A stretch of DNA of 64,000 bases from contig NZ_RFFG01000009.1 in NCBI RefSeq assembly GCF_003696215.1, positions 62,001 through 126,000 on the forward strand. The letters are read 5' to 3'. The notes below the pieces were generated by a model. The model saw nothing but the letters and a program-made list of their open reading frames with translations. It was not told where the DNA came from and did no database searches. Source of the stretch: Actinomadura harenae (lineage in GTDB: Bacteria; Actinomycetota; Actinomycetes; Streptosporangiales; Streptosporangiaceae). How positions within the stretch are numbered: position 1 is the first letter of the stretch; the number at the start of each line of letters is the position of its first letter. Both the position numbers and the translations under genes were made by a program. Positions 9,069 through 16,285 of the stretch are shown one piece after another.

Positions 9069-9670
9069 TCAGGGTGCTGCTGGCGGACGACCACCTGCTC
9101 ATCCGGGAGGCGCTCGTCCTGCTGCTGTCGACCGAGGACGGGATCGAGGTCGTGGCGGACGTCGGGCGCGGCGACGACGCGGTGACGCGGGCGCTCGCCC
9201 TCGCCCCGGACGTCGCCGTCCTCGACATCGACATGCCCGGGATGTCCGGCCTGGACGCGGCGGAGCGACTGGCCCGCGACCTGCCGTCCTGCCGCCTGGT
9301 GATCGTCACCGCGCACGGCCGTCCCGGCAACCTGCGCCGCGCGATGGCCGCCGGGGTGCGCGGCTTCCTCGGCAAGGACGCGCCGGGCGCGCGGCTCGCC
9401 GAGGTCGTCCGGCAGGTCGCCGCGGGCGCCCGGTACATCGACCCGCAGCTCGCCGCCGACGCGCTCGCCGCCGAGGAGTGCCCGCTCACGCCGCGTGAGC
9501 TCGACGCCCTCCGCGCCGCCGCCGGGGGCGAGCCCGTCTCCCGCATCGCCCGCGCGCTCGGCCTGTCCGAGGGGACCGTCCGGAACTACCTGTCGGCCGC
9601 CGTCACGAAACTCGGCGTCGACAACCGGCACGCGGCGGCGCAGATCGCCCGCGACCGCGGCTGGATCTGA
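9065..9670 (+). CDS. NarL/DesR-family response regulator
   Basis: The 201-residue protein has a receiver domain (acidic pocket LLADDH, phospho-acceptor Asp54 in AVLDIDMPGMSG, conserved Thr in VTAHG, Lys in FLGKDAPG) and a C-terminal LuxR-type helix-turn-helix (PLTPRELDAL, SRIARALGLSEGTVRNYLSA). It overlaps the kinase by 4 nt, so the two are translationally coupled and should form a cognate pair. The target genes are unknown. The neighbouring ABC ATPase on the same strand is a candidate, since DesKR-like pairs often sit beside transporters they control. Confidence 0.9.
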   Translation: MIRVLLADDHLLIREALVLLLSTEDGIEVVADVGRGDDAVTRALALAPDVAVLDIDMPGMSGLDAAERLARDLPSCRLVIVTAHGRPGNLRRAMAAGVRGFLGKDAPGARLAEVVRQVAAGARYIDPQLAADALAAEECPLTPRELDALRAAAGGEPVSRIARALGLSEGTVRNYLSAAVTKLGVDNRHAAAQIARDRGWI

Positions 9671-9765
9671 CCCGGCCCAGGCCGCCGGACGAGTACGGGT
9701 CGCACCCGCCCGGGCGGCATCCGCCGGGAGGACGACGCGGCCCGTCATCCCTCCGGGGGCGGCGG

Positions 9766-10521
9766 TCAGGCGGTGACGCCGCCGTCGACGACCATGTCGT
9801 GGCCGACCACGAAGCCCGACTCGTCGGACGCCAGCCACAGGACGGCGGCGGCGATCTCGGCGGCCTCGCCGACGCGTCCCAGGGGGTTCGCGGTGGTCAT
9901 GCGGGCCTGCCGCTGCTCGGCCGACTCGCCGGGCAGGAAGGACATCGGGCCGTCGGAAGCGCCGGGGCTCACCGCGTTGATCCGGACGCCGTCGCGGATG
10001 TGGTCGACGGCGGCGGCCCTGGTCAGGGCGCTGACGGCGGCCTTGGCGACGGTGTACCCGGCGAGCGACGGGCGGCGGCCGTGGACGCCGATGTTGGACG
10101 CCATGTTCACGATCGTCCCGCCGCCGTGCGCGCGCATGTGGGCGATCTCGTGCTTCAGGGACAGGAAGGTGCCGGTCGCGTTGATCGTCAGGCCGGTCGT
10201 CCAGGCGTCCTCGTCCAGGTCGGCGAGCGGGGCGGCCGGGACGAACACCCCCGCGTTGTTGAACGCCACGTGCAGCCCGCCGAACCGCCGGACGGTCTCG
10301 GCGACCATGCGCGCGGCGTCGGCGGAGTCGGAGACGTCGGCGACGACGAAGGCGGCGGTCCCGCCCTCGGCCTCGATCAGCCGGACGGTCTCCTTCAGCG
10401 CCTCCTCGGTGCGCCCGGCCACCATGACCGACCCGCCCTCGCGGGCGAAGGCGAGCGCGGTGGCGCGGCCGAGGCCGGTTCCGCCGCCGGTGACGAGGAC
10501 GACGCGGTCCTGGAAACGCAT
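9766..10521 (-). CDS. Short-chain dehydrogenase/reductase (SDR)
   Basis: The 251-residue protein is a classical SDR: NAD(P)-binding TGGGTGLGRA near the N-terminus, VVADVSD, NNAG in VAFNNAGVF, the catalytic Ser in VNMASNIGVHG, Tyr and Lys in AGYTVAKAAV, and the C-terminal GHDMVVDGG. AAGGAG is placed 7 nt before ATG 10521. An inverted-repeat operator identical to that before the neighbouring TetR gene lies at 10538-10551, so the TetR protein probably represses it until an inducer arrives. The substrate is unknown; the TetR link suggests response to a xenobiotic or reactive carbonyl. Confidence 0.92.
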   Translation of the reverse strand: MRFQDRVVLVTGGGTGLGRATALAFAREGGSVMVAGRTEEALKETVRLIEAEGGTAAFVVADVSDSADAARMVAETVRRFGGLHVAFNNAGVFVPAAPLADLDEDAWTTGLTINATGTFLSLKHEIAHMRAHGGGTIVNMASNIGVHGRRPSLAGYTVAKAAVSALTRAAAVDHIRDGVRINAVSPGASDGPMSFLPGESAEQRQARMTTANPLGRVGEAAEIAAAVLWLASDESGFVVGHDMVVDGGVTA

Positions 10522-10537
10522 GGGGGTGCTCCTTTAT

Positions 10538-10551
10538 GAGAACGATCGGTC
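10538..10551. promoter_or_regulatory. TetR operator before the SDR gene
   Basis: GAGAACGATCGGTC is identical over 14 bp to the site upstream of the tetR gene. It is an imperfect palindrome centred on CGATCG (reverse complement GACCGATCGTTCTC) and lies directly upstream of the SDR ribosome site, where binding would block transcription. Confidence 0.7.
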
Positions 10552-10595
10552 TTGAATTTGGGCAAGGAAAAGAGCCGCGAGCGGCATCGGGACGA

Positions 10596-11171
10596 TCAGG
10601 CGAGCAGGGCCATGGCCTGGTCGGCGGCGTCGCGCAGGCGCGCCTCGCCGCCGGGGGCCCGGCCGAGGACCCGCATGCCCTGGAACAGCACCAGCAGGAA
10701 CCGGGCCAGGGCGCGGGGATCGCGGTCGGGGGAGATCTCGCCCTGCGCGCGGGCGCGGACGAGTCCCGAGGCCAGGGCGGTCTCGAGCTCGGTCCAGCTC
10801 GCCTCGACCAGCCGCGCGGCGGTGGCGTCGTGGCCGGCCATCTCGACCGCCGCGTTCACCACCATGCACCCCATCAGGGATTCGCCGGACGACTCGGTCG
10901 CGTACCGCTGGACGAGCGCGCGCAGCGCGGGCAGGACCGGGCCGGGGCGGGACAGCTCGTCCACGATCGGCGGACGGCTCCGGTAGTACAGGTCGAGGGC
11001 CTTCACGTACAGCTCGTGCTTGCCGCCGAAGGTCGCGTAGAGGCTGGCCCTGGCGACGCCGGTGCGCTCCACCAGGTCGGCCAAGGACGTGCCCTCGTAA
11101 CCGCGCTCCCAGAACAGGTCCAGGGCGCGGCGCAACGCGGCGTCGGGATCGAACTCCTTGGTTCGGGCCAT
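10596..11171 (-). CDS. TetR/AcrR-family repressor
   Basis: The 191-residue protein begins with a TetR DNA-binding domain: ALRRALDLFWERGYEGTSLA, then DLVERTGVARASLYATFGGK and HELYVKALDLYY. A ligand-binding C-terminal domain follows, with the TetR_C-like ESLMGCMVVNAAVEM segment. It is expected to bind the repeated GAGAACGATCGGTC site before itself and before the SDR gene and to release on ligand binding. TAGCGT (11178-11183) ends 6 nt before ATG 11171, so the transcript is probably leaderless, and the operator covers the spacer and -35. Confidence 0.92.
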   Translation of the reverse strand: MARTKEFDPDAALRRALDLFWERGYEGTSLADLVERTGVARASLYATFGGKHELYVKALDLYYRSRPPIVDELSRPGPVLPALRALVQRYATESSGESLMGCMVVNAAVEMAGHDATAARLVEASWTELETALASGLVRARAQGEISPDRDPRALARFLLVLFQGMRVLGRAPGGEARLRDAADQAMALLA

Positions 11172-11177
11172 GACCGA

Positions 11178-11207
11178 ACGCTACGCCTTTCGAGAACGAT
11201 CGGTCAA
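11178..11207 (-). promoter_or_regulatory. tetR promoter with overlapping TetR operator
   Basis: On the minus strand TTGACC (11202-11207) and TAGCGT (11178-11183) are separated by 18 bp and stand 6 nt before the tetR ATG. The operator GAGAACGATCGGTC occupies 11192-11205, covering the -35 end and spacer, the classical arrangement for autorepression. Confidence 0.65.
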
Positions 11208-11220
11208 ATGTGGGACCGGC

Positions 11221-11832
11221 TCAGGCGGGAGCGGCGACGGTCGGGTGCTCAAGGTCCAGGACGCCCCGGACGCCGCCGTCGGCGTCCAGCGCCTCCAGCC
11301 TCGGCGCGCGGCGGCTGCCCCAGACGATCGCGACGTGGCCGTGCTCGGGCACGCCCAGCACCCGGGACCCGACCCGGATCGACGCGACCCCGGCGGCGGC
11401 CCGCAGCCGCGCCTGGTTCACCCACTTGGCGCCCCACGGCAGCAGCCGGTCGGCGTTGCGGACCGTCCGGCCGGAGGCGTAGACGCGCAGGGGGCCGCCC
11501 AGCTCGTCCTCGCTGCGCCGGTCGAGCGGGCGCTCCGGGGCCGAGCCCGCCCCGCCGCCGAGCTCCATCCACTCGCCGCCGCGGAACTGGAACGTCAGGC
11601 CCTCGATCATGACGTCGTCCGGCCGGAACCTGTCGCTGCCGTGCCGCAGCAGGCTCACCACCGCGATGTCGCCGTCGATGTCGTGGGACAGCAGGGCGTC
11701 GCCGCCGGTGAACGCGGCGGCCGCCGGGGCGGCGGCGTCCACCGGGTCCGCCGCGGCGCCGGGGGCGGGGGACTCGGACACACCGTCACGCAGGAGGCGC
11801 AGGCACTGCTCGCGCACTTCGCGGTCGTTCAT
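11221..11832 (-). CDS. Hypothetical protein
   Basis: The 203-residue soluble protein has no signal peptide or membrane segment. The N-terminus is helical and acidic (MNDREVREQCLRLLRDGVSE), followed by an Ala/Pro linker and a beta-rich C-terminal half with repeated strand-turn units (SHDIDGDIAVVSLLRHG, GLTFQFRGGEWMELGG, VYASGRTVRNAD, GVPEHGHVAIVWGSR). I do not recognise a named family. It reads leftward, upstream of tetR with a 49-bp gap holding the tetR promoter, so it is probably a separate unit. Confidence 0.65.
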   Translation of the reverse strand: MNDREVREQCLRLLRDGVSESPAPGAAADPVDAAAPAAAAFTGGDALLSHDIDGDIAVVSLLRHGSDRFRPDDVMIEGLTFQFRGGEWMELGGGAGSAPERPLDRRSEDELGGPLRVYASGRTVRNADRLLPWGAKWVNQARLRAAAGVASIRVGSRVLGVPEHGHVAIVWGSRRAPRLEALDADGGVRGVLDLEHPTVAAPA

Positions 11833-12096
11833 GATGCGGACCTCAGATCGTGCCTTCAGGGCGAAGGGCCGAGCCCTCGGGAGCGGGGGACCGGCCCTGC
11901 GTTCCAGCCATGCTAGAGGCCCGGACGGGATGTCATCACCGATCTCTGACTAATGTGGCGAACGAGTCGTTAACCCCCAGGTGGGAGCCCTGAAACCCAC
12001 TCCCGCGCCCGGCCCTCGCACGCCCCTCGCGCCCGGCCGGGCGGACCTCTCGCGCTCTGCCGCCCGGACCCTTCGGGGCCGGGCCCGGCGGACCTC

Positions 12097-12681
12097 TCAG
12101 ACGCGGTCGGCGGCGGGCTTGGGGAAGGCGCGGTAGGCGACCACGGCGCACACCACCGCGAGGGGGAGCTCGGCGCCCGCCGCGAGCACCGCGGCGACGG
12201 CCCGGTCCGCCCCCGGGGCGGACGTCAGGACGTCGAACCAGGCGTCCATGAACAGCAGCGCGGCCGTCCCGGCGGCGGGCAGCGTCATCCGCGGGTCGCG
12301 GCGGACGGCCAGCAGGCCCGTGCCGATCAGGCCCAGCGCGAGCATCGCGTCCAGCCCGATCCAGGCCGCCGACCAGTTCGTCACGGCCGCGCCGGACGGC
12401 ATCCGGAGCGCCAGGAACGCCATCCACGGCAGCAGCGCCAGCCCGGCCATCGCCAGGACGTGCCCCAGGCGCACCCGCCGCAGCGCCGCCAGCGCCCGCC
12501 GCCCGGCCGCCGGGACCTCGGCGGGCCGGACCACCACGACCGGGGACCCCACGTACTGCGCCTCGGACGGGCGCGGACCGGAGACGGGCGGCACCGGGAC
12601 GATCGGAAGGGAGCCCGGCCGCGTGGAGAACGCGGTCCGACGGCCACGAGGGCGGGCGACCGGGCTGACGCCGACGACCAT
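12097..12681 (-). CDS. Four-helix integral membrane protein
   Basis: The 194-residue protein has a basic, proline-rich cytoplasmic N-terminus of about 70 residues followed by four hydrophobic segments (VLAMAGLALLPWMAFLALRM, WIGLDAMLALGLIGTGLLAV, MTLPAAGTAALLFMDAWFDV, ELPLAVVCAVVAYRAF). MDAWFDV between segments 3 and 4 is polar and may be functional. It is divergent from a sensor kinase gene, and a perfect palindrome lies between them, so co-regulation is plausible. Function unknown. AAGGGA stands 9 nt before ATG 12681. Confidence 0.75.
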   Translation of the reverse strand: MVVGVSPVARPRGRRTAFSTRPGSLPIVPVPPVSGPRPSEAQYVGSPVVVVRPAEVPAAGRRALAALRRVRLGHVLAMAGLALLPWMAFLALRMPSGAAVTNWSAAWIGLDAMLALGLIGTGLLAVRRDPRMTLPAAGTAALLFMDAWFDVLTSAPGADRAVAAVLAAGAELPLAVVCAVVAYRAFPKPAADRV

Positions 12682-12776
12682 GACTGGGGTTTCCCTTCTG
12701 ACGAACTCCGGTCTTCTCGACCTGCTCCAAGCCTGGCCGAACGGCGTCCGGAGATCAGTAACGACGTCATCCGAAC

Positions 12777-12800
12777 CGGGGTGGTGTTAACACCACCCCG
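12777..12800. promoter_or_regulatory. Perfect 24-bp palindrome in a divergent promoter region
   Basis: Positions 12777-12800 form an uninterrupted perfect palindrome; the central 16 bp are GTGGTGTTAACACCAC. It lies 95 bp from the membrane-protein start and 57 bp from the kinase start, upstream of both promoters. The symmetry without a loop suggests a dimeric DNA-binding protein, possibly the response regulator encoded downstream. Confidence 0.6.
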
Positions 12801-12843
12801 AGCCCGGCAAACCGCTGCATGGCGGGGAGAACGCCGCGGGCCG

Positions 12844-12849
12844 TACGGT
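12844..12849 (+). promoter_or_regulatory. -10 box TACGGT for a leaderless kinase transcript
   Basis: TACGGT ends 7 nt before ATG 12857 with no convincing ribosome site, as in other leaderless genes here. Confidence 0.45.
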
Positions 12850-12856
12850 CTGGGGC

Positions 12857-14122
12857 ATGGTGTCCAGTTCCACGGCCCGGCGCGCCGTCACCCACGCGCC
12901 GTGGTCACAGGTGACCTGGCGGAATACCGTCTTCGTCGCCTCCGGGGTGCCCCTCCAGCTGGCCGGATGGGCGGTGGTCGCGCTGCCCTGGGTGGTGTGG
13001 TCCCCGTCGGACGTGATGCTCATCCTGCTCTGGCTGGCCCTCCCCGTCGTCGCCATCGCGGTCCTGGCGTCGCCGCTGGCGTCCGCGCACCGCGAGCGCT
13101 GCTGGGCGGTGCTCGGCGTGGACGTCCCGCCGCTGCCCCGCGACGAGAACGCGTCCCCCTGGGACGTGCTCCGCGACCTGCGCTCGCCCGAGCTGTGGCG
13201 GCTGATCCGCTACCACCTGGTGGTCGGGCCGCTGATCGCCCTGGCGGGGCTCACGACGGTCGCGGCCTGGCTCGGGGGCCTCGTCCTGACGACCGTGGGC
13301 GCCTACGCCTGGGCGCTGCCCGCCGACAGCCCGCTGTCGCTGACCGGGCACGCCATCCGCGTCGGGGCGCTCACCGCGTGCGGGGTGGTCGTGCTGTTCG
13401 TGACGCCGTACCTCGCGGCGGGCGTGGCGCGCTGGGACGTCGCGACGGTCCGGTCGCTGCTCGGTCCGGACGTGACCAAGGAACTGCGCAAGCGCGTCGA
13501 GGACCTCGCCGAGAAGCGCGCCGACGTCGTCGACGCCGCCGACCTCGAGCGCCGCCGCATCGAGCGCGACCTGCACGACGGCGTCCAGCAGCGGCTCGTG
13601 TCGCTCGCGATGAACCTCGGCCTGGCCCGCGAGACGCTCAGGGACCTGCCGCCCGAGGCGCTCCAGGTGATCGTCGAGGCGCACGAGGAGTCCAAGGAGA
13701 TCCTCACCGACCTGCGCAACTTCATCCGCGGCCTGCACCCCGCCGTCCTGGAGGACCGGGGCCTGGACGCGGCGCTGTCCGGCATCGCGGCGCGGGTCCC
13801 GCTGCCCGTCCGGCTCGAGGTGGACGTCGCGCGCCGCGCGTCCTCCACGGTCGAGGCCGTCGCGTACTTCGTGGTGTCCGAGGCGCTCACGAACGTGGTC
13901 AAGCACGCGGGCGCGACGTCGGTGGACGTGGCGGTGCTGCGCCGCGGCGACGTGCTGCACGTGACGATCACCGACGACGGGAAGGGCGGCGCGTCCTTCG
14001 AGGCCGGGACCGGGCTGCGCGGGCTGGCCCGCCGCGTGAACTCCGTGGACGGTACCTTCCGCATCACCAGCCCCGAAGGGGGCCCCACCACCATCACCGT
14101 GGAGTTGCCGTGCGCATTGTGA
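12857..14122 (+). CDS. Sensor-domain histidine kinase (NarL type)
   Basis: The 421-residue protein starts with a 'putative sensor' membrane domain (about residues 20-190) of four hydrophobic segments with a soluble loop near 80-115. A linker helix follows, then HisKA_3 with His240 in RRRIERDLHDGVQQRL, and an HATPase_c domain (SEALTNVVKHA, ITDDGKGG, GLRGLARRVNSVDG). The signal is unknown, probably envelope state. Its stop overlaps the response-regulator start by 13 nt, and a DUF4097 gene follows, forming a three-gene operon. Confidence 0.9.
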   Translation: MVSSSTARRAVTHAPWSQVTWRNTVFVASGVPLQLAGWAVVALPWVVWSPSDVMLILLWLALPVVAIAVLASPLASAHRERCWAVLGVDVPPLPRDENASPWDVLRDLRSPELWRLIRYHLVVGPLIALAGLTTVAAWLGGLVLTTVGAYAWALPADSPLSLTGHAIRVGALTACGVVVLFVTPYLAAGVARWDVATVRSLLGPDVTKELRKRVEDLAEKRADVVDAADLERRRIERDLHDGVQQRLVSLAMNLGLARETLRDLPPEALQVIVEAHEESKEILTDLRNFIRGLHPAVLEDRGLDAALSGIAARVPLPVRLEVDVARRASSTVEAVAYFVVSEALTNVVKHAGATSVDVAVLRRGDVLHVTITDDGKGGASFEAGTGLRGLARRVNSVDGTFRITSPEGGPTTITVELPCAL

Positions 14123-14760
14123 TCGCCGAGGACTCGGTCCTGCTGCGGGCCGGTCTCATCAAGCTGCTGGAGACCTCGGGCTTCGAGGTCCCGGCCGCGG
14201 TCGGCGAGGCGGACGGCCTGCTCGCCGCCGTCGCCGAGCACCGCCCGGACGCCGCGATCGTCGACGTCCGGATGCCGCCCGGCTTCACCGACGAGGGCGT
14301 CCGCGCCGCGCTGGTGCTCCGCCGGGAGTTCCCGGACGTGTCGGTCCTGCTGCTGTCCCAGTACGTCGAGGAGCGGTACGCGGCCGACCTGCTCGCCACC
14401 AACACCAGCGGCGTCGGCTACCTGCTCAAGGACCGGGTCGCGGACGTGTCGGGCTTCCTGGACGCCCTGCGCCGGGTCGCCGCCGGCGGCACCGCCCTGG
14501 ACCCCGAGGTCGTCTCCCAGCTGCTGCTGCGCCGCAACACCGACCCGCTCGAACGGCTCACCCCGCGCGAACGCGAGGTGCTCTCGCTGATGGCGGAGGG
14601 CCGCTCGAACGGCGGCATCGCGGCCGCCCTGGTCGTGAGCGAGAGCGCGGTCGCCAAGCACATCAACAACATCTTCGCCAAGCTCGACCTCCCGCACGCC
14701 GAGGGCGACCACCGCCGGGTGCTCGCCGTACTGCGCTTCCTGGACGGAGACTCCACATGA
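14110..14760 (+). CDS. NarL/LuxR-family response regulator
   Basis: The 216-residue protein has a receiver domain (VIAEDSVLLRAGL, Asp52 in AAIVDVRMPPGFTDEG, Lys in GYLLKDRV) and a LuxR helix-turn-helix (RLTPREREVLSLMAEGRSNG, then AAALVVSESAVAKHINNIF). 'RMPPGFTDEG' is typical of regulators paired with sensor-domain kinases. GTG 14110 lies 10 bases before the kinase stop. The 24-bp palindrome upstream of the operon is a candidate binding site. Confidence 0.92.
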   Translation: MRIVIAEDSVLLRAGLIKLLETSGFEVPAAVGEADGLLAAVAEHRPDAAIVDVRMPPGFTDEGVRAALVLRREFPDVSVLLLSQYVEERYAADLLATNTSGVGYLLKDRVADVSGFLDALRRVAAGGTALDPEVVSQLLLRRNTDPLERLTPREREVLSLMAEGRSNGGIAAALVVSESAVAKHINNIFAKLDLPHAEGDHRRVLAVLRFLDGDST

Positions 14761-15587
14761 CCGTCACCGGCGAACCGCCGACCGCGACCCCGGACGCCCC
14801 GGACGCCCCGGGCCGTCCGCGCAGGCGCGGACCCTGGCTCGGGCTGGCGGCGCTCACCGCGCTGTGCGTCGCCGTCCCGACCGCCCTGGAGGTCGCGGGC
14901 GTGCAGCTCCAGCACACCGCCGAGACGTCCGAGGAGCTGCCGCAACACCCGATCCGGAAGGTCGAGGTGGACGCGACGTCGGCGTCCGTGACCGTCCAGG
15001 CGGGGACGTCCGAGGTGACCCGGCTGAGCCAGTCGCTGCACTGGGTCATGGCGAAGCCGAGGGTCCGGACCGAGTGGAACGGCGATACCTTGAAGCTCAA
15101 GGTGAGCTGCGGGGACGGCGGCCTCGGCACGTTCAACCTCTGCGACGCGGACGTGACGCTCAGCGTCCCGCGCGGCGTCGCCGTGCGCGGCCGGATGACG
15201 TCCGGGACCCTCTCCGTCCGCGGGACGAACGGCGGCGCGGACCTCCAGAACAACTCCGGGACGCTGGAGCTCGCCGACGTGTCCGGGCCCCTGCGCGCCT
15301 GGGTCTCCAGTGGTTCGGTCCGCGGCGAGCGGCTGTCCGCCGACACGGTGGACACCGCGTCCGGCTCGGGCTCGATCGAACTCGCCTTCGCCGTGGCCCC
15401 CACCCGCGTCGTCGCGCGCACCGGATCCGGCTCCGTCGAGATCGGCGTCCCCCGCGGGTCGCACTACGCGGTCAGCGGGAGCACCAACTCGGGATCCCGT
15501 GACATCGCGCAGGGAATCTCCGACGGGACCTCCGCGAACAGGCTCGATCTGTCGTCCGGTTCCGGCGCGGTCAGCGTCCACTACTGA
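14757..15587 (+). CDS. DUF4097-family membrane-anchored beta-helix protein
   Basis: The 276-residue protein has a basic N-terminus, one membrane segment (WLGLAALTALCVAVPTAL) and an outside beta-helical domain with the short-strand 'SG.l.v.g' repeats of DUF4097/DUF4098 adhesin-like proteins (GTLSVRGTNGG, GTLELADVSG, GSVRGERLSAD, GSGSIELAF, GSGSVEIGVPRG, SSGSGAVSVHY). Its ATG overlaps the regulator stop (ATGA), so it belongs to the two-component operon and may be sensor partner or output. The biochemical role is unknown. Confidence 0.85.
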   Translation: MTVTGEPPTATPDAPDAPGRPRRRGPWLGLAALTALCVAVPTALEVAGVQLQHTAETSEELPQHPIRKVEVDATSASVTVQAGTSEVTRLSQSLHWVMAKPRVRTEWNGDTLKLKVSCGDGGLGTFNLCDADVTLSVPRGVAVRGRMTSGTLSVRGTNGGADLQNNSGTLELADVSGPLRAWVSSGSVRGERLSADTVDTASGSGSIELAFAVAPTRVVARTGSGSVEIGVPRGSHYAVSGSTNSGSRDIAQGISDGTSANRLDLSSGSGAVSVHY

Positions 15588-15647
15588 CCCCTCCGGAGCC
15601 GAGCCCGGCGGCCACTTCGGCGGGACGGCCGGAACACGTCCCACCAC

Positions 15648-15739
15648 GTCCGCCGGGCGGCCGGTGCCACGTCCGGCGGACGGTCGATACCGAGTCCGCC
15701 GGGCGGCCGAAACCGAGTCCGCCGGGCGGTCGATATGTG
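15648..15739 (+). repeat. Four 23-bp tandem repeats upstream of the methionine operon
   Basis: Four head-to-tail 23-bp units begin at 15648, 15671, 15694 and 15717; each starts GTCCGCCGGGCGG or a near variant. A diverged fifth unit (15615-15637) precedes them after a 10-bp break. The 23-bp period is not a multiple of 3 and no convincing gene covers it. The block lies between the DUF4097 stop and the methionine leader promoter. Confidence 0.85.
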
Positions 15740-15791
15740 ACGGGTCATGTGACCTGGCGCACGTTTGCCCAGGTAGTCGGGCTAGGCCGAT

Positions 15792-15820
15792 TTGCGCAGC
15801 GGGCGTCCGGCGGGTTTACT
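15792..15820 (+). promoter_or_regulatory. Promoter of the Met/Cys leader and metNIQ
   Basis: TTGCGC (15792-15797) and TTTACT (15815-15820) are separated by 17 bp, and the -10 ends 7 nt before the ATG at 15828. This predicts a leaderless mRNA starting at the leader-peptide ATG, the same geometry as other leaderless genes in the window. Confidence 0.55.
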
Positions 15821-15827
15821 ACGGGCT

Positions 15828-15926
15828 ATGACCGCCGTACACCCGTGCCAGCCGCACCGTCCGCAGACCATGCGGGCCATGCGGGCCATGGCGTGTATGT
15901 GCGTGCGTCGAATGTGTGAGCGCTGA
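15828..15926 (+). CDS. Met/Cys-rich leader peptide upstream of metNIQ
   Basis: This 32-codon frame (ATG 15828, TGA 15924) encodes six Met and four Cys, concentrated at the end in MRAMRAMACMCVRRMCER. Such density of the two sulfur amino acids directly before a methionine importer is what a ribosome-mediated attenuator needs: scarce Met/Cys stalls the ribosome and alters downstream RNA folding. There is no ribosome site, but a promoter is positioned for leaderless initiation. Polycysteine leaderless leaders before sulfur genes are known in mycobacteria; a Met-dominated one is my inference. Confidence 0.6.
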   Translation: MTAVHPCQPHRPQTMRAMRAMACMCVRRMCER

Positions 15927-16285
15927 GGGCCCCCGCCGACCCTGTCTCGCGCCCCGAAGCGAGCGACCTCCGATGATCTCCGTGACCGGAAGCCGCACCT
16001 GCACATGATCTTCCAACGCCATCTGCTGAGCAACGCGCCGTACCCGCCCGGCCTCGCCTGAGCCGTATCCGCGCGTTCCCGGCAGTGAGCTTCTCCCGCG
16101 CCCCGTCGCTCTGACACCCCGTTTCCCGACGGGCCGTCCTGACGGACCGCGCACCGCTCACCGCACATCGCACCCCGTCATCGCGCAGGGCGGGCGCAGC
16201 CGCGCCCGCGCTCCGCATCCCCGACATCCCTGTCCCGTTCTGCCGACGCCCGGTCCGGGCGCGGTCGCCTGCACGGATATTTCCT
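15927..16285 (+). promoter_or_regulatory. Leader RNA between leader peptide and metN, with hairpins
   Basis: No gene is convincing in these 359 bases. Two strong hairpins are visible: an 8-bp perfect stem GCGGGCGC/GCGCCCGC with a 4-base loop (16190-16209), and CGCCCGG/CCGGGCG with a one-base centre (16247-16261) only 25 bases before the metN start. metN lacks a ribosome site, fitting regulated access. Competing structures that include the leader peptide end would have to be folded computationally. Confidence 0.5.

Noticed and set aside
15927..16285. A SAM or SAM-IV riboswitch before metN.
   Set aside because: I could not find the conserved riboswitch core bases or pairing pattern; the leader-peptide and hairpin arrangement explains the region better. 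A covariance-model search would settle it.
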